Source: Adlercreutzia shanghongiae (GTDB taxonomy: Bacteria > Actinomycetota > Coriobacteriia > Coriobacteriales > Eggerthellaceae). Taken from it: a stretch of 64,000 nt of DNA. Below, in pieces: positions 32,976 to 48,400 of this stretch (within the stretch, counting starts at the first letter, position 1; each line of letters opens with the position of its first letter). Location of the stretch: the NCBI RefSeq assembly GCF_035830635.1, contig NZ_JAYMFI010000013.1:62001-126000 (forward strand), in the 5' to 3' direction. A model generated the notes under the pieces. That model searched no databases, was not told the origin of the DNA, and was given only the letters and a program-made list of their open reading frames with translations. Position numbers and translations under genes: made by a program.

Positions 32976-33002
32976 AAAGGGCAGCTTCGGCTGCCCTTTC
33001 TG
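32976..33002 (+). terminator. Intrinsic terminator after the giant surface-protein gene
   Basis: A perfect 10-bp stem (32976-32985 with 32990-32999) closes a TTCG tetraloop and begins 34 bases after the stop codon. The T-tract is short (TTTCT), but the UUCG-closed stem is very stable. Confidence 0.8.
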
Positions 33003-33057
33003 CTGATAAATGCGCTATGCTTTCAAAAACTCATTCTCAATGCGAAAGGTTTTCTCC

Positions 33058-34374
33058 ATGCTCTTTGCCGATATCGATATCCTTGACGAGAATTTCGAAA
33101 TTAAGCACCACCAGTGGGTGGGCACCAAGGAGGGGCGCATTGCCTATATCGGCTCGGTGCCGCCTATGCCCGATCAGCTTGCCGCCTTTGGCGATACGTT
33201 TGCCGGAGAGGGTCGCCTGCTCATGCCGGCGCTCTACAACGCCCATGCTCACGCGCCCATGACGCTTCTGCGCGGTTTCGCCGAGAACTTGCCGTTGCAG
33301 CGCTGGCTCAACGAGAAGTGCTTCCCCTTCGAGGCCAGGATGACGGGGGAGGACTGCTACTGGGGCACGATGCTGGCCTGCGCCGAGATGGCGCGTTTCG
33401 GCGTGGTCAGCTTCACGGACATGTACTACGCCACCGAAGAGCGCAACCAGGTAGTGCGCGATGCCGGCATGAAAGCCAACATGTGCGAGGGTCTCGTCGC
33501 CTTCGAGGACAAGCCCTATGCCGAGTATCCCACCTGCGCCCAGATGGAGGCACTTGTGCGCGACTGGCACGGCGCGGCTGACGGGCGCATCCGCATCGAC
33601 TACAACATCCATTCCGAGTACCTGTCCACCGAGAGGGTCTGCCGCGACATTCTTGACATCGTGCGCGACACCGACCTGCGTCTGCACATCCACCTGTCTG
33701 AGACGAAAAAGGAAGTGGAGGAGTGCCGCGAGCGCCATGGCGGCCTGAGCCCTGTGCAGTACTTCGAGAGCATCGGCCTGTTCGAGGTACCGGTGACGGC
33801 GGCCCACTGCGTGTGGGTGGACGAGGCCGATCTGGATATCCTTCAGGCCCACGGGGTGTTCGTGGCCAACAACCCGGCCTCGAACATGAAGCTCGGCAGC
33901 GGATTCGCGCCTATCCCTGAGATGATGCGTCGCGGCATTCCCGTGTGCCTTGGATCCGATGGCATGGCCTCGAACAACAATCACAACCTGTTCCACGACA
34001 TGTATCTGCAGGCGCTCATCTACAAGGGCACCACGCTGGACCCCACGGCGGTCACGCCCCAGCAGGCGCTGGCTTCGGCGACGCGCACAGGCGCGCTGTC
34101 CCAGGGTCGCGAGGACTGCGGCATTCTGGCCGAGGGCGCCCGCGCCGATGTGTGCGTGTTGGATATCACGGGCCCCTCGTGGAGTCCCGCGCCCGATCCG
34201 GTGTACAACCTGGTGTACGCTGGCGACGGCGCCGACGTGGTGCTGACGATGTGCGATGGTGAGGTCATCTACCGTCGCGCTGCTACCGGCGAGGGCGAGT
34301 GGCTCACCATCGACCTGGAGCGCGCCAAAGCCGAGTGCGCCGCCCGGACCGCCCGCATCATAAGCGAGCTGTAA
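33058..34374 (+). CDS. Amidohydrolase, 5-methylthioadenosine/S-adenosylhomocysteine deaminase type
   Basis: The 438-aa protein belongs to the ATZ/TRZ-like metal-dependent amidohydrolases, which deaminate MTA, SAH, adenosine or related heterocycles in the cytoplasm. Visible ligands are the H-A-H pair at residues 63/65, H212 with E215 in H-L-S-E, H250, and the S-D-G aspartate at 301. The family sequence N-x-H-x-H-x-x-M-T-L-L-R-G is intact. An in-frame ATG lies upstream at 33010, but the start at 33058 has GAAAGG 8 bases ahead and begins with the usual family beta-strand, so I prefer it. The gene stands alone between the giant gene's terminator and a repeat array. The last codons (S-E-L-stop) are the first unit of that array. 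Exact substrate cannot be read from sequence. Confidence 0.87.
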   Translation: MLFADIDILDENFEIKHHQWVGTKEGRIAYIGSVPPMPDQLAAFGDTFAGEGRLLMPALYNAHAHAPMTLLRGFAENLPLQRWLNEKCFPFEARMTGEDCYWGTMLACAEMARFGVVSFTDMYYATEERNQVVRDAGMKANMCEGLVAFEDKPYAEYPTCAQMEALVRDWHGAADGRIRIDYNIHSEYLSTERVCRDILDIVRDTDLRLHIHLSETKKEVEECRERHGGLSPVQYFESIGLFEVPVTAAHCVWVDEADLDILQAHGVFVANNPASNMKLGSGFAPIPEMMRRGIPVCLGSDGMASNNNHNLFHDMYLQALIYKGTTLDPTAVTPQQALASATRTGALSQGREDCGILAEGARADVCVLDITGPSWSPAPDPVYNLVYAGDGADVVLTMCDGEVIYRRAATGEGEWLTIDLERAKAECAARTARIISEL

Positions 34375-34644
34375 GGCCGGTTCCGCTCGCCGCTCGCATA
34401 TTCAGCGGGCCATGCCCCGGCCCTGCCTGCGCCCCGCATGTCCAGCGAGCTGCAGCGCCGACCCTGCCTACGCCTGCGCGTTCGGCGAGCAGTAATATCG
34501 ACTTCGCTCGCCGCCCGCATGCTCAGCAGGCTATACCCGGTTCTACCTGCTCCCCACATATTCAGCGAGCTGCAGCGCCGACCCTGCATGTGTGCCGGAT
34601 GCTCAGCGAGCTGCTGCGCCGGCCCTGCCTGCCTACGCCCCGCG
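34363..34644 (+). repeat. Degenerate 40-bp tandem array growing out of the amidohydrolase 3' end
   Basis: Seven imperfect units start with an AGCGAGCTG-like core near 34363 (the gene's own last codons), 34404, 34444, 34484, 34525, 34564 and 34605, a period of 39-41 bp. A 25-base stretch is identical at 34443-34467 and 34563-34587, exactly 120 bp or three units apart. No promoter, gene or convincing terminator is seen in this stretch. Confidence 0.75.
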
Positions 34645-34831
34645 TGTCCGTATCCCGCTAATTCGGCATTAGGGCGGATTCGGCTTGTCCATATCCCGCT
34701 TATTTGGCGCAGGGAAGGGTTTGGCCTGTCCGCATTCCTTCTGTTTGGCGAAAGAGGCGATTCGGCTTGTCCATATCCCCTCTATTTGGCAAAGAGCGAA
34801 CTTTTCGTGCCAAATAAGTGGGATATGGACA
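34645..34831 (+). repeat. 41-bp tandem array A (TGTCCATATCCC...TTTGGC units)
   Basis: Units begin at 34645, 34686, 34727 and 34768, an exact 41-bp period. Each starts TGTCC[AG][TC]AT-C-C and contains a TTTGGC or TTCGGC core. The last unit faces an inverted copy (GCCAAATA...GGGATATGGACA, ending 34831), which makes a long imperfect hairpin over about 34768-34831. The same family recurs in opposite orientation at 39301-39530. Confidence 0.85.
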
Positions 34832-34997
34832 CTTTCCGCCGCGCGCATCGGTCCTCAGGGAAATTCAGCATTGCGTTTCACCAGGTCATCGCTCATCTGG
34901 CGTAAAGCCGCGCGCGCAAGAAGCAGCGTGTGTTGTCCATATTGGCGATATTTGCCCTGTTTTCTGCATCTCTTGCCAAAAACGGTCGATATGGACA
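34820..34997 (+). repeat. Intergenic repeat core, copy A
   Basis: About 135 bases from GGGATATGGACAC (34820) to TTGGCGATATTTGCC (about 34955) align without gaps to the reverse complement of 39175-39312, although many positions differ. Shared landmarks are GGACACTTTCCGCCG, CGGTCCTCAG and GCGTTTCACCAGGTCA. The right end (34935-34997) is itself bounded by TGTCCATAT and ATATGGACA, so it can fold. A short open frame starting M-D-T-F-R-R is present in both copies, but its downstream sequence diverges. I do not call it a gene. Confidence 0.75.
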
Positions 34998-35030
34998 AAA
35001 GGCTAAGAAGTTGCCTAGGGTGTTATGGTG

Positions 35031-35146
35031 GCGAAGCTCGTGCCGACAAAGCTCCGAGGCGCGACCGGGTCGCGGCGGGGTCCGCGTCGACAAAGCTCGT
35101 GCCGGCAAAGCCTCGCGGCGGGGCTGAGTCGCGGCTGGTTCCGCCG
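35031..35146 (+). repeat. Direct duplication of about 59 bp
   Basis: Two imperfect copies start with AAGCTCGTGCCG at 35034 and 35093 and continue with CAAAGC and GTCGCGGC-rich sequence. They sit directly beside the 33-bp array and complete the repeat-filled stretch between the two convergent genes. Confidence 0.6.
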
Positions 35147-35278
35147 CTAGAGACTTGCGGCTCGACGGATCTCGCGTTGCTAGAGACGTGCGGCTCGACG
35201 GATCTCGCGTTGCTAGAGACGTGCGACGCGACGGAGCTCGCGTTGCTAGAGACCTACGGCGCGGCGGAGCTCGCGTTG
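35147..35278 (-). repeat. 33-bp tandem array made of the DUF559-like gene's last codons
   Basis: Four head-to-tail units start at exactly 35147, 35180, 35213 and 35246. The unit at 35246-35278 is the last ten codons plus TAG of the minus-strand gene. Read on the minus strand, every unit is a variant of Q-R-E-L-R-R-A-V-G-L-stop, so three extra copies of the gene's 3' end, each with its own stop codon, lie downstream of the real stop. Confidence 0.9.
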
Positions 35279-36190
35279 CCTCTTCGGGAAGTTCTTTACG
35301 CGAAACCGAACAGGTATCGAAAGGTGACGGGCGACTGTCATGGCAACCCGGTTCATCTCTTCGGTCGAGTTCATCTGCAGGCGCGTAACGGTGATGACGC
35401 GGTAACCCAGCGATTCCAGGACCATTCTCTTGACGGCGTCGTCGTGCAATTGCTGCGAAACAAGGTGGTGCTCATCGCTGTCGTATTCGAGCACAAGCTT
35501 GTTTTTCGCCCAGCACAAATCGGCAACGTAGTAGGACTTCTCCGTCATGCGCAAACCGCGTACGCCCAGCTCCAGGGTCTGGTTAAGGACCGGGCGGGCC
35601 AGAGCATAGCCGCCGAGGAAGTGCGGAAGGCTCATAAGCAACCCCAAGGCAATCTCGCGCGGCGATGCGGCGCCCTCCATAATCCAGGGAAGCGCACGGC
35701 TTACCGCAACTCTCCCTGGCACGTCGCCGTGAATGCTGCAGGCGCTTTTCAGGGCGGCAATCGACGAGAGGGCCGGCCTTCTTTTGGCTGCACCTGTATC
35801 CGGGTCGCACGAGAAGGAGCCGCACAGCTTGGTTCCCTCGGCGACAATCTCGGGCAATGACCGGCCGCGAGCAAACTGGAGCAGGGCGATTTCTGGCTGG
35901 GGAAGATAGATTCCCGGAGCAATGCGGGAGAAGCGTCCTGCCTGCAATGAGGGTGGAGCAACGTGGCTGCGAACATTCTCACGGTTGCGCCGGGCTTCGT
36001 GAGAGACGACCATAACGTGGAGGGGGCTGCTGAGCCCCGGCAGCGCATCGAAGGCGTAGCGCGTCGAAGCTGCTGTCGGAATGCACCGCTTGAAGTCTTC
36101 GTCGGAGAAATCCTGCGCGAAGTTGCCCCGGCTTGCTTGGTAGTCCCAGGCTTCCAAGGCGCTTGACCCCCATAGCACGACTCTCGCCAT
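35246..36190 (-). CDS. DUF559-like nuclease-fold protein with AbiEi-like N-terminal part
   Basis: The 314-aa protein has a C-terminal PD-(D/E)xK-like segment: A-D-L-C-W with D224, then L-V-L-E-Y-D-S-D-E-H-H with E235 and D237, and downstream K-R-x-x-x-L-E-S-L-G-Y-R-V-I-T-V. This is the pattern of DUF559/Vsr-like endonuclease domains. The N-terminal half, with R-I-A-P-G-I-Y-L-P and A-L-L-Q-F-A-R-G, recalls AbiEi-type proteins in which an antitoxin-like region precedes a REase-like domain. That comparison is from memory and only moderately firm. The start at 36190 has GGAAGG 9 bases upstream; a longer frame to 36346 lacks such a site. It is a single gene, convergent with the amidohydrolase. Its function could be defence or an orphan toxin-antitoxin part; no partner is adjacent. 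Confidence 0.7.
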   Translation of the reverse strand: MARVVLWGSSALEAWDYQASRGNFAQDFSDEDFKRCIPTAASTRYAFDALPGLSSPLHVMVVSHEARRNRENVRSHVAPPSLQAGRFSRIAPGIYLPQPEIALLQFARGRSLPEIVAEGTKLCGSFSCDPDTGAAKRRPALSSIAALKSACSIHGDVPGRVAVSRALPWIMEGAASPREIALGLLMSLPHFLGGYALARPVLNQTLELGVRGLRMTEKSYYVADLCWAKNKLVLEYDSDEHHLVSQQLHDDAVKRMVLESLGYRVITVTRLQMNSTEEMNRVAMTVARHLSIPVRFRVKNFPKRQRELRRAVGL

Positions 36191-36757
36191 CGCCTTATTC
36201 CTTCCGATATACCCGCCCGGACGTTTATTCCGGGAAGCAATTGACCCTCTGATCTCGCAGGACCGCAGCACATTACTCAGTGTGCATTCGCAGAGTCGCG
36301 AAAATGACGGCGGGAAGTCTCGTTGAGCACCTCCCGCACTTCGCATTCGGGGTACTTCAAAGTCGCCTTTGCGCCTCCCGCCTTTCGCGCCGCCGCAGAC
36401 GGGCCGTAAGCGCGGGCGTGCAAAGCGGTCGGGGTCCGGCTGGCACGTTGTCCGGGTGCTGCTCGGGCGGGTCGCAAGCGCTGATGCGCGAAGCGGTGGG
36501 CACGCGGGCCTTCCAAAAACTCATGCGAGAAATTCTCCGCTGCCATAAGTGGGATGGTTGGGCTCTGCTAAGATGAACGCATGATCTAAACGCCGTTCGC
36601 CGGCTGGAAGCGACCGCTCGCTGTCACTGCGTCAGTAAGCCTGTCGCCGCCCACGCAACGGCGCCGCTTCGTCGCGCGAGCCGATACGGCCGCGCGATCA
36701 GGGAAAGCCCGCGCAAGGGGCGCGGGCGCCCTCGAACAGGAAGGCAGGTGGTCGCCC
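36191..36757. other. 567-bp divergent intergenic region
   Basis: The region separates the minus-strand DUF559-like gene from the plus-strand EF-G-like gene and should carry promoters for both. I see no strong sigma-70 pair. A perfect 8-bp GC stem (36707-36714 with 36720-36727, loop AAGGG) lies about 30 bases before the EF-G-like start and could affect its translation. Short open frames on both strands (36277-36546 minus, 36280-36576 plus) are mirror images of each other and lack family features, so I do not call them. Confidence 0.6.
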
Positions 36758-38842
36758 ATGGCAGCTCCGGCTCCCGAACACGTCAGAAACATCGTCCTAG
36801 TGGGACAGGACGGCGCCGGTAAGACCTCGCTGGCCGAGGCCATGCTCTTCGTCTCCGGCAAGACGCCGCGCATGGGCACGACCCACGACGGGAAGTCGTA
36901 CCTCGACTACGACCCCGAGGAGATCAAGCGCAAGTTCACCATCTCCACGTCCATCGCGCCCATTCCCTACAAGGACTACAAGATCAACGTGCTGGACACC
37001 TCGGGCCACCCCGACTTCATCGGCGACACCTTGGCCACCATGCAGGCCGCCGAAATGGCCCTGTTCGTGGTGGACGCCGCCGACGGCCCGGGCGTGATGA
37101 CCACGAAGCTGTGGCGCGAGGCCGAGGACATGCGCCTGTCGCGCGCCGTGTACATCAACCACATCGACCGCGAGGGCGCGAACTTCGACGCGGCCATGGC
37201 GCTTCTGCATGCCCGCTTCGGCGGCCGTTTGGGCGCGGTGACCATTCCCATCGGCCAGGGCGCCGACTTCGCGGGCGTTATCGACATCATCCGCATGAAG
37301 GCTCGCTACTTCGAGCCCGACGGCACCGCCGAGCGTGTGGAGGACGTGGACACGCTGCCCGAGAAGTACCAGGAGGAGGCCCGCATCGCCCGCGACAAGC
37401 TGTGCGATCTGGTGGCCGAGGCCGACGACGAGCTCATGATGAAGTACCTCGATGGCGAAGAGCAGCTCACCCAAGAGGAGCTGGAGGGTCTGCTGGATAA
37501 GGCCATCGCCCAGGAGCTCGTCATCCCCGTGTTCGTGGGAAGCACCATCATCATGCAGGGCGTCCAGGGTCTCATGGAGGACATCTGCACCTACTTCCCG
37601 CACCCGAAGAGCCACGGCCGCTTCCGCATGGCCGACGACGTGACCGTGCGCATCGACGAGACGAAGCCCCCCTGCGCCTTCGCCTTCAAGACGGTGTCCG
37701 ACCCGTTCGTGGGACGTCTCACCTTCCTGAAGGTCATCTCCGGCTATCTGGAGCCGGGCCTGGAGCTGGTGTGCGGGCGCACCGGCAAGAAGGAGCGTCT
37801 GGGTAAGATTCAGGTGATGATGGGCAAGGAGGCCGTGGACGTGAAGAGCGCCAAGGCCGGCGACATCGTGGTGGTGCCGAAGCTGTCCGACGTGCGCGCC
37901 GGCGACACGCTCTCCTGCGAGGGCACCATCGCCATCGAGCCGCTGCCTTTGCCCGAGCCCTTGTACCCCGTGGCCATCGAGGCCGTGTCGAAGAAGGAGG
38001 AGGACAAGCTCGGCACCTTCCTCGCCCGCGCAGCCGAGGCCGATCCCACCATCCGCATCACCCGCGACGAGGACACGCACCAGACCATCATCCACGCCAT
38101 GGGCGAGGCCCAGGTGGAGATGCTGCTCTCGCGCCTGCGCGAGCAGTCGGGCGTGGAGGCGAAGCTTGTGCCCGTGCGCATTCCCTACCGCGAGACCATC
38201 ACCAAGCAGGCCGAGGCCCAAGGGCGCCACAAGAAGCAGACCGGCGGCGCCGGCCAGTTCGGCGACTGCTGGCTGAGGATCGCCCCCATCCCCGGTGAGG
38301 GCTACGAGTTCGTGGACGAGGTCAAGGGCGGCGCCATCCCCAACGGCCTCATTCCCGCCGTGGACAAGGGCGTGCGCGAGGCCATGGAAGAGGGCTTCCT
38401 CGCCGGATACCCCATGGTGGACGTGAAATGCACGGTGTTCGACGGGTCGTACCACTCCGTGGACTCCAACGAGATGGCCTTCAAGACCGCGGCCCGCATC
38501 GGCTTCCGCGCCTGCTGCGAGCAGGCCGGCCCCATCATCCTGGAGCCCTGGGCCACCATGGAGGTGACGGTGGGGGAGGAGTACGCCGGCACCATCATGG
38601 GCGACATCTCCACGCGCCGCGGCCGCATCGTGGGCACCGACGCGGGCTTCGCCGCCGGCGAGACCGTCATCAAGATGCGTGCGCCCTACGCCGAGGTGAT
38701 CAACTACACGAAGGACCTGCGGTCCATGACCCGCGGCTCCGGCTCCTACACGCTTACGCTGGAAGGCTACGAGGCCGCACCGGCCGACGTGACGAAGAGG
38801 CTCGTGGAAGCCTACGAGGCCTCCCGCGCTGCGGGGAACTAA
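36758..38842 (+). CDS. Elongation factor G-like translational GTPase
   Basis: The 694-aa protein has full EF-G-type domain order: a GTPase domain, a beta-barrel, then EF-G domains III-V, including the T-G-G-A-G-Q-F-G-D motif of domain IV near residue 490. Nucleotide motifs are G-Q-D-G-A-G-K-T-S (residues 16-24) and D-T-S-G-H-P-D (80-86). The base-recognition motif is N-H-I-D (134-137) instead of N-K-x-D, and the switch I region reads R-K-F-T-I-S instead of the usual R-G-I-T-I. These changes place it with the actinobacterial EF-G-like paralogues rather than housekeeping FusA. Its ribosome role is unknown. The ATG at 36758 follows AGGTGG by 6 bases. It is monocistronic, with a terminator about 95 bases downstream. 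Confidence 0.88.
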   Translation: MAAPAPEHVRNIVLVGQDGAGKTSLAEAMLFVSGKTPRMGTTHDGKSYLDYDPEEIKRKFTISTSIAPIPYKDYKINVLDTSGHPDFIGDTLATMQAAEMALFVVDAADGPGVMTTKLWREAEDMRLSRAVYINHIDREGANFDAAMALLHARFGGRLGAVTIPIGQGADFAGVIDIIRMKARYFEPDGTAERVEDVDTLPEKYQEEARIARDKLCDLVAEADDELMMKYLDGEEQLTQEELEGLLDKAIAQELVIPVFVGSTIIMQGVQGLMEDICTYFPHPKSHGRFRMADDVTVRIDETKPPCAFAFKTVSDPFVGRLTFLKVISGYLEPGLELVCGRTGKKERLGKIQVMMGKEAVDVKSAKAGDIVVVPKLSDVRAGDTLSCEGTIAIEPLPLPEPLYPVAIEAVSKKEEDKLGTFLARAAEADPTIRITRDEDTHQTIIHAMGEAQVEMLLSRLREQSGVEAKLVPVRIPYRETITKQAEAQGRHKKQTGGAGQFGDCWLRIAPIPGEGYEFVDEVKGGAIPNGLIPAVDKGVREAMEEGFLAGYPMVDVKCTVFDGSYHSVDSNEMAFKTAARIGFRACCEQAGPIILEPWATMEVTVGEEYAGTIMGDISTRRGRIVGTDAGFAAGETVIKMRAPYAEVINYTKDLRSMTRGSGSYTLTLEGYEAAPADVTKRLVEAYEASRAAGN

Positions 38843-38935
38843 CAGGGCGCTATAGAGCTACCGCCTTGGCGACCTCATCTTGACCTGCGTGGCAAGCTTT
38901 TTGCTTGATGGGAAAGCGAAAAGGGCACTATCCAT

Positions 38936-38986
38936 GGCCCGTCCGACCGGCCGAACGTCGAGCTGGTCAGACGGGCCCCTTTGTTA
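38936..38986 (+). terminator. Intrinsic terminator after the EF-G-like gene
   Basis: A 16-bp stem with one mismatch and one G-T pair (38936-38951 with 38962-38977) is followed by CCTTTGTTAT. AAAAGGG just upstream can pair with CCCTTT downstream, so it may also work on the other strand. Confidence 0.78.
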
Positions 38987-39174
38987 TGCGGACTGAGGCA
39001 GATGGCGCCGCCTCTGCGATATAGACTGAGGCATGCAGATTTGCCTTAGCGACATACGGAGCGATGCCCACGGTATAGCGGTACTTTGTCACGGCATACC
39101 GATGGAGCCGCCTTCGCGCTCCATGGAAAGACGCCTCTCGCTTCAAGATGCTTAGCGCGGGATACGGAAAACGT

Positions 39175-39312
39175 GGCAAATATTGGCGATATGGACAGCG
39201 TGCGGCGCCTCTTGCCTGCGCGGCTTCGTTGTCGCTGGGCGCTGACCTGGTGAAACGCGAGATTGGTTTTTGCTGAGGACCGGCGCGGGCGGCGGAAAGT
39301 GTCCATATCCCT
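39175..39312 (-). repeat. Intergenic repeat core, copy B (inverted relative to copy A)
   Basis: Read on the minus strand, this segment aligns to 34820-34955 with the same landmarks (GGACACTTTCCGCCG, CGGTCCTCAG, GCGTTTCACCAGGTCA, ATTTGCC). Together with the neighbouring 41-bp array it forms a second locus in opposite orientation to the first, with 4.2 kb between them. The DNA from 38987 to 39174 beside it holds weak repeats built on GACTGAGGCA and no gene. Confidence 0.75.
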
Positions 39313-39530
39313 CTTATTTGGCATAAATAATTCGCGCTCTGCCAAATAAAAGGGATATGGACGAAATGGAGGCTTCTCTTGCGCCAGATAGGAGGGATAT
39401 GGACGAAACGGGGCCTTCTCTTGTGCCAGATAGGAGGGATATGGACAGCCCCGCCTCTTCTCTACGCCAAATAGAAGGGATATGGACAAGCTCAATCCGC
39501 CCTCTAGCCAAAATAGCGGGGTATGGACAC
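39301..39530 (-). repeat. 41/42-bp tandem array B (GGGATATGGAC units)
   Basis: ATATGGAC cores start at 39355, 39397, 39439, 39480 and, as GTATGGAC, 39521: five units with 41-42 bp spacing. Each carries a GCCAAATA- or GCCAGATA-type box about 14 bp before the core. The left end (39301-39362) is an imperfect inverted repeat, TCCATATCCC...GGGATATGGAC. It is the same family as array A at 34645-34831, in the opposite orientation. Confidence 0.85.
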
Positions 39531-39564
39531 ATGGGGGCCTCTCGCGCCCGGCTATTAGACCCCT

Positions 39565-39705
39565 GAATGCCCTCGTGCTTTACCGTGCGGACGGCCCAGC
39601 TCGCCCCGAGCTTTTCCGTGCGGGCGGCTCCGGAATACCCTCGTGCTTTACCGTGCGGGCGGCTCAGCTCGCCCCCGGGCTTTACCGTGCGGGCGGCCTC
39701 AACTT
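39565..39705 (+). repeat. About 34-bp tandem array upstream of rpoB
   Basis: Four imperfect units share CTTTACCGTGCGGGCGGC, with CCGTGCGG starting at 39583, 39616, 39651 and 39685. The period is 33-35 bp. No coding sequence is supported here. The array ends about 125 bp before the rpoB -35 box. Confidence 0.75.
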
Positions 39706-39798
39706 GCTCTCGGGCTCCGATGCATCAACTCTTTGCGGGCAGAGGCTCGCAGGGCAGATATTCACACGCTCAATGACCTGTTCAAAGGCGCAATTTCC

Positions 39799-39858
39799 AA
39801 AAAATTTCCATAGCTTGTAAAAATTTTTCTTGACTCGTGGACCTTCTAATAGTAGGTT
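39799..39858 (+). promoter_or_regulatory. rpoBC promoter with AT-rich upstream element
   Basis: The -35 box is TTGACT (39830-39835) and the -10 box TAGGTT (39853-39858), with a 17-bp spacer. A run of A and T tracts at 39799-39829, very unusual in this GC-rich DNA, lies directly upstream in the position of an UP element. Transcription should start near 39865, leaving a leader of about 50 bases before the GTG start. Confidence 0.8.
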
Positions 39859-39913
39859 AGCGGATTGCAACTTTTTTGCAGATTTGCGATGGACGTGAAG
39901 GAGGAACAGCCTC

Positions 39914-43447
<3,534 letters not shown>

Positions 43448-43451
43448 ACCC

Positions 43452-47873
<4,422 letters not shown>

Positions 47874-47912
47874 CTGCTCGCGACGGGTTTCGAAACCCAG
47901 GAGTTTTCTATC

Positions 47913-47941
47913 AGGGGCGACCTTCGGGCCGCCCCTTTTTT
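47913..47941 (+). terminator. Intrinsic terminator of rpoBC
   Basis: AGGGGCGACC and GGCCGCCCCT (47913-47922, 47927-47936) pair around a TTCG loop with one mismatch and run into a T-tract ending at 47941. It lies 40 bases after the rpoC stop. A GGGTTTCGAAACCC palindrome lies between the stop and the stem. Confidence 0.93.
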
Positions 47942-47968
47942 GCGCCGTCCCCCCCCCTCGCGGGCGTC

Positions 47969-48312
47969 TCGTCGGGGGCGGGAACGCGCCCGTTCCCGCC
48001 CACGGGCCGCCCTCACGCCGCGTCCGGGGCGGAAGCGCGTCCGTTCCCGCCCGCGGGCCGCCCACGCGCCTCGTCCGGGGCGGAAGCGCGCCCGTTCCCG
48101 CTCACGGGCCGCCCTCGCGCCTCGTCGGGGGCGGAAACGAGCCCGCTTCCGCCCTTGAACCGCCCCCATGCCTCGTCATGGGCGGAAGCGCGTCCGTTCC
48201 CGCCCTTGAGCCGCCCTCGCGTCTTGTTGCGGGCGGAAGCGCGTCCGTTCCCGCCCTGGAGGGCGTCGGGTATGGGCTGAGGGGCGGGAGCGCGTCCGCT
48301 TCCGCCCGCGGG
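47969..48312 (+). repeat. 51-bp GC-rich hairpin array downstream of rpoC
   Basis: Seven imperfect units, about 51 bp apart, each contain GGGGCGGAA-GCGCG-[TC]CCG-TTCCCGCCC, so every unit can form a stem between GGGCGGAA and TTCCGCCC. Between hairpins is a GGGCCGCCCTCGCGCCTCGTC-like spacer. Variation between GGGCGGAA/TTCCGCCC and GGGCGGGAA/TTCCCGCCC keeps the arms partly matched. Open frames crossing the array are a by-product of the period being a multiple of three. There is no gene here. Confidence 0.85.
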
Positions 48313-48331
48313 CTATCCTTATACGCCTTTC

Positions 48332-48361
48332 AAGCCCGAAAGCGCACTCGCTTTCGGGCTT
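48332..48361. terminator. Strong hairpin after the LysR gene (possible bidirectional terminator)
   Basis: A perfect 13-bp stem (48332-48344 with 48349-48361) closes a CACT loop, 40 bases beyond the minus-strand LysR stop. Neither side has a good T-tract, so termination is likely but not certain. Confidence 0.55.
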
Positions 48362-48400
48362 GGGACGCTTGCGGCATCGGGATGGTGTGGTTGCGGTTGG

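Noticed and set aside
33010..33057. Upstream in-frame start giving a 454-aa amidohydrolase
   Set aside because: The additional 16 residues do not fit the family N-terminus, and the start at 33058 has a better-placed ribosome site.
34645..34831. CRISPR array
   Set aside because: Period is 41 bp with no constant-repeat/unique-spacer pattern; variation is spread over the whole unit and no cas genes are present. The same applies to 39301-39530 and 47969-48312.
34685..35860. Plus-strand open frame of 391 codons through the repeat region and into the DUF559-like gene
   Set aside because: It is built from the 41-bp and 33-bp repeats and then runs antisense to a better-supported gene.
36277..36546. 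Small minus-strand frame of 89 codons and its plus-strand mirror (36280-36576)
   Set aside because: They overlap each other, have no ribosome site or recognisable domain, and have Arg/Ala-rich shadow composition.
39046..39495. Minus-strand frame of 149 codons with Y-L-A-Q-E-K repeats
   Set aside because: It is a translation of the 41/42-bp array and core copy B. The frame is not kept in copy A beyond a short piece.
34645..39540. Composite transposon bounded by the inverted repeat loci
   Set aside because: No transposase, no target-site duplication and no clean element ends are visible. I keep only the inverted-copy observation.
47969..48312. Open frames across the 51-bp array (for example 47940-48158)
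   Set aside because: The unit length is a multiple of three, so frames stay open by chance; the translation is only Arg/Pro/Ala repeats.
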